From contig JAQFVV010006472.1 in the NCBI GenBank assembly GCA_028023455.1, positions 841,501 to 905,500 on the forward strand: a DNA stretch of 64,000 nucleotides, read 5' to 3'. Position numbers and translations under genes: made by a program. Shown here piece after piece: positions 60,765 to 64,000 of this stretch. How positions within the stretch are numbered: the stretch's first letter is position 1; each line of letters opens with the position of its first letter. The DNA comes from Epiperipatus broadwayi (lineage: Eukaryota; Onychophora; Udeonychophora; Euonychophora; Peripatidae). The notes beneath the pieces were generated by a model. It ran no database searches. It saw nothing but the letters and a program-made list of their open reading frames with translations, and had not been told where the DNA came from.

Positions 60765-61660
60765 TTATTAGTTCTGTTATTAAATCTATAGGAATATTTA
60801 AACTATTTAGAAATGTTAATTTAAAATATGCGTGTGTTTAATAGAATTATAAAATGTTTAAATTTAGTAAATAAATGTTAGTTAATAAATTATCTTTAAA
60901 ATTAAACTTTATTTGTCGGTCAATTCTTTTTATCAATTCTTTTACAATTCTTTTTATAAATTCCTTTTACAATTCTTTATCAAGTCTTTTAACCACTAAT
61001 TATGTATAATCTATTAGTGATTACAAACAGCTGAGCTAGTCGTGGATTTAGGCGTTGAGTTAGTGGCCATTGCTCAAAGTGCGTTATTTATTCATCCTTG
61101 AATAGATAGCTGGTGCCCGTGTTTATACACAAACAAAAAAAAGTGCTTTGAACTTGGTGTTGAACTCAACAGTCGAGAAGAAGTTATGTCCTGGAAATGT
61201 AACTCTAGTTATATATTTTATAGCTATCATTTGGGCATACATACTCTCCGAGTATGTTCTTCTCTGCCTAAGAGGCCGGTATTTCGAATGCACATATTCG
61301 AATTCGGTTCAAATGGCTTTACCCAACGTGGGCGAACTTGTCAGAAATGACAGTTAATTAAATACTTTGTTCTTGTTGAAAATAAAAATCTAAAAAGTTA
61401 AATTACATATGTAAAAGTGCTTTAATTTTAAAAAAAAGAATTGACCGAAAACTTTTTTTTTTTTCGAAATGAAAAGAGATTTTGACATTTATGCTATCAA
61501 ATCAGAGACAGCTGATATTTGGGCGGAGTTAAAGCATTAGATCGGGTAGTGAAAAGGACTAAAAGGATGGAGTTAGCATGAGTTTCCGTCATAGTAAAAA
61601 AAAAAAAAAAATAAGTCGTATTTAAATTTAGTTTAACTTAAGCGCTAGTACTTTGAAATT
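60765..61660 (+). other. LTR end and untranslated leader region
   Basis: Two primer-binding-site candidates are visible: TGGTGCCCGTG at about 61113 (close to the tRNA-His type, with one extra base) and TGGCTTTACCCAACGTGGGC at 61314-61333. The latter resembles the leader of the 51-55 kb element (CCCAAC.TGGGC). The LTR end cannot be fixed without the full partner copy. The 69-codon frame at 61148-61357 is leader sequence with no known domain. Confidence 0.4.
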
Positions 61661-61673
61661 GAAATTTTTGAAA

Positions 61674-62246
61674 ATGGATCCGAAAGAAAGCCCAATATAT
61701 TTTAAAAATCCCCAGTTTGTGGAAAAAGAGAAAAAATAAGTATCTGAGATGCAAATGATGATGAAAATGATGATGAATATGATGCAAGAGTTCAAAGCAG
61801 AATTGATAAAAGAAATGTGTCAAGAAATTAAACAAAGTCAGTTAGAACTCAAAGCAGAATTGAAGGAAGAAATTAGTCAGGTTAAAACAGAAATTAAAGA
61901 ACTCAGAGCAGAAGTAAGAGAAATAAGATGTGAGATAACGGTAAAGGTAGAGAAGAACCAAGAAGTTATAGAGTTAGATTTAATTAAAGAAAGTCAGAAA
62001 GTTGAAAAGGAAGTTGAGGTGATAAAAGACATAGAAATTGAATTAGAATCAGATAGCATTGTGATAAATAAAGTAGACACAAATGTAGATCAAGAAATAG
62101 AAGAAAAACATAAGTTCAAGGTAGTAGATAGTGTAGAAAAGTTTTTACAAAAATTTAAAAAGGTTAAAGTAAATGTTCACATTCGCTGTAGACATAGATT
62201 TAAAACAAAGAGAAAGTGTAGAAAAAATATTCCCAGATTGAAGTAA
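61674..62246 (+). pseudogene. Gag-like coiled-coil reading frame, one in-frame stop
   Basis: An ATG at 61674 begins a frame (MDPKESPIYF) that meets TAA at 61737-61739 and then continues in the same frame from 61740 to the stop at 62244-62246. The main part (from ATG 61749, 165 codons) starts with a Met-rich helix, then about 100 residues of Glu/Lys-rich heptad-like coiled coil, and ends in a basic tail with Cys/His (HIRCRHRFKTK). The position between leader and polypurine tract, the MDP start and the coiled coil plus basic end suggest a gag-type structural protein of an LTR element. No CCHC knuckle is seen. Identity is inferred from context. Confidence 0.5.
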
Positions 62247-62416
62247 TTCGGAGTTTGTCTAGGTATAAAGGTTTTCCGAGTTATGAAGTCGAAAACAGAA
62301 CAGAAAGAGAAAGAGATAAAGCAATAAAATATAAAAGCAGAACCGATAAGAGAGGAAAGTTAGTTCATATTATAGAATTTGTAGAAAGAAAGAAGGAGCC
62401 GCCGGACATAGTTTAA
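62241..62416 (+). pseudogene. Continuation of the gag-like region in another frame
   Basis: After the first frame ends, a different frame is open to TAA at about 62414-62416 and reads as charged protein (SRYKGFPSYEVENRTERE, then KLVHIIEFVERKKEPPDIV). Its composition continues that of the preceding frame, suggesting a frameshift in one ancestral protein. No domain is recognised. Confidence 0.35.
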
Positions 62417-62831
62417 GAGTTAGTAAACGGGCGGAATAGTAAAAGAAATAAACAAAAAGGACCGAAAATGGACAATGAGCACGAATATGATTATTCTAAA
62501 GTAAATAAATCTAATAAATTAAATCCGAAACTTCTATTTAAAACTTAAGACAATAAATTTAAAAATGAATGAATAATAATAAATGAAATGTGCAAGTAAT
62601 AATAATAACATGGGCTTCGCAGAATAAAAGATTTTTTTTTCTCCACGCACATATTAATTAAGGAAATGCTCGTAAATAAACAGATCAAATAGATAAAAAA
62701 AATCAATAAAATCAAGTTAAATAAATGGGTCAAATTAAGGATTTAGAAATAATGTTTGTAGAATTAAATAAATGAATAAAATAATAGAAATACATAAAAA
62801 CAAGTTAAATAAATAAGTATAATATATCTAA
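62417..62831. other. AT-rich internal 3' region of the LTR element
   Basis: No reading frame of note and no pol domain. It contains many AATAAA-like words. Confidence 0.5.
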
Positions 62832-64000
62832 TGTACCTATATTGATATAGGCACATATAACTTTTATCTAAAATTATTATTAAAATAATCTTTCATTAAA
62901 GAAAAACATAAAATTAAATGTTGAAGAGTTTATTGCAGCTTGTTTTCAAAAAAGATAAGAATTAAATAGTTTTCTAGAGTTAGTTTTTGAAATAAAAAAA
63001 GCTACAATTAATTAATCAAAAGGGGGGAGTTGGTTTGAGAAATGAAACTAAGGGTTATAAAAGGAAGTAAAGAGTTTTTATTAGTATTCGTAAAAATATA
63101 ATTTAAAAAGTTAAAACATACAAATCTCTTTTCATTCAAGTTTAATTAAAGAAAAAAATAATGTTAAAACTAAATAGTAAATTGTATTAAAAATATATGT
63201 GCGTATATATGTGCGATTTGTAAATAAATAAAATGTATGTGAAATAAAAGAAGATTATCATTAAAACCACGACAATGGCTATTAATAAAATAAAACAACA
63301 CATTTTATTGCATGGCTATTACTAATTAAGCAATCTTCCAAAACACGTTTATCAAATGATTATCATTGGAATTTGACAACAGATCTTTGCCGGAGATATC
63401 AGAAAGACAACAAGGCACAGGTATAAATAGACTTTTTTTTATCGGACAGGGAATCAGTTCACAAAGTAATTGAGTAGTGCAGTTCAGAAATTAATTGAGC
63501 AGTTAACAAACAAAATGCAGTGTTGAGAAGATCTTGGGAATGCACATTTATCTCCAGCCCAGATGTCCGAGAAAACAGCAGATCTGCCCGTGAAATAATG
63601 TCAGCTTAACATCTTAGAAAATCTCCGTCAGTATCTATTTGTCTCCGATAGTAATAATCGTGAAAATCAGGAAACTCAGCAAGGAAAAATCCCAGCTAGC
63701 TGGAAGCATTCATACTGGAACCATTCATACTAGAAGAAACAACAAACCAGAAGAAAACAAAGTGTTAAATCTACGTTCAAAATCCTAGGTAAAACATTTG
63801 CTTATTTTCGTTTATACTGTAATAGCCATTGCATTGCATTAATTCGTACGAATCTTTCAAGAGTCTAATTATATGAACTCTATATCATACATAAATGAAC
63901 TATTGATGTGTGTGATTAAATTTCAAATGCTATGTAGTCCTTTATTATCATTATTATGTGTGTGCATGAGTTAATATGTGCGTGATCACTATATCAATAT
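62832..64000 (+). repeat. Large direct repeat, right copy, cut by window end
   Basis: Matches 59589-60764 with scattered substitutions and a few indels, including a shorter G tract at 63019-63034. Being the downstream copy, it should contain the 3' LTR after its polypurine tract. Its right edge and any target duplication lie outside the window. Confidence 0.85.

Overview
The window is extremely AT-rich (by eye about a quarter G+C or less), with many A/T homopolymers, long (TA)n and (TTA)n tracts, splice-less decayed reading frames and eukaryotic transposon families. It is nuclear DNA of a metazoan, probably an invertebrate. The mix (hAT, Merlin, Helitron, Penelope-like, LINE and LTR elements, tRNA-derived SINEs, short foldback elements) fits several phyla, and I cannot name the species. 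I see no intact host protein gene, no rRNA and no convincing functional tRNA. Almost every recognisable coding trace is a transposon relic.

Layout: 0-3.3 kb holds a Penelope-like GIY-YIG endonuclease relic and small tandem repeats. 3.3-10.8 kb is one hAT transposon defined by terminal inverted repeats and an identical 8-bp target duplication; it carries a broken BED-finger transposase and has been filled by later insertions (a 475-bp SINE-like tandem array and a putative LTR-type element). 13.3-16 kb is a GC-richer island with LTR-like ends. 16-18 kb has a foldback element, two opposed SINE pieces, and one copy of a 0.76-kb repeat whose inverted partner lies at 42.3-43.1 kb. 19.8-24.6 kb has two terminal-inverted-repeat elements and a Merlin (ISXO2-like) transposase fragment. 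27.7-37.3 kb and 46.8-48.9 kb are built of ancient local duplications and foldback elements. 38.5-39.1 kb is a LINE endonuclease pseudogene, followed by very long (TTA)n arrays. 41.4-43.4 kb is strikingly G-poor on the plus strand. 45.5-45.9 kb is a Helitron Rep fragment.

The right end holds two LTR elements. One at 51.54-54.97 kb lies on the minus strand and has two 1,339-bp LTRs around only 750 bp of internal DNA, so it is non-autonomous. The other, at 59.6-64 kb, is a head-to-tail arrangement with a gag-like broken reading frame, and its right copy runs off the window.

Nothing here forms an operon or pathway. The biology is repeat turnover: nested insertion, SINE-unit tandem amplification, non-autonomous LTR elements borrowing enzymes, and foldback spread. 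I found no clear undescribed cellular system. The best leads are the SINE-derived tandem family (three loci, the same roughly 476-bp unit), the promoter-like inverted repeat pair, and the strand-skewed segment.
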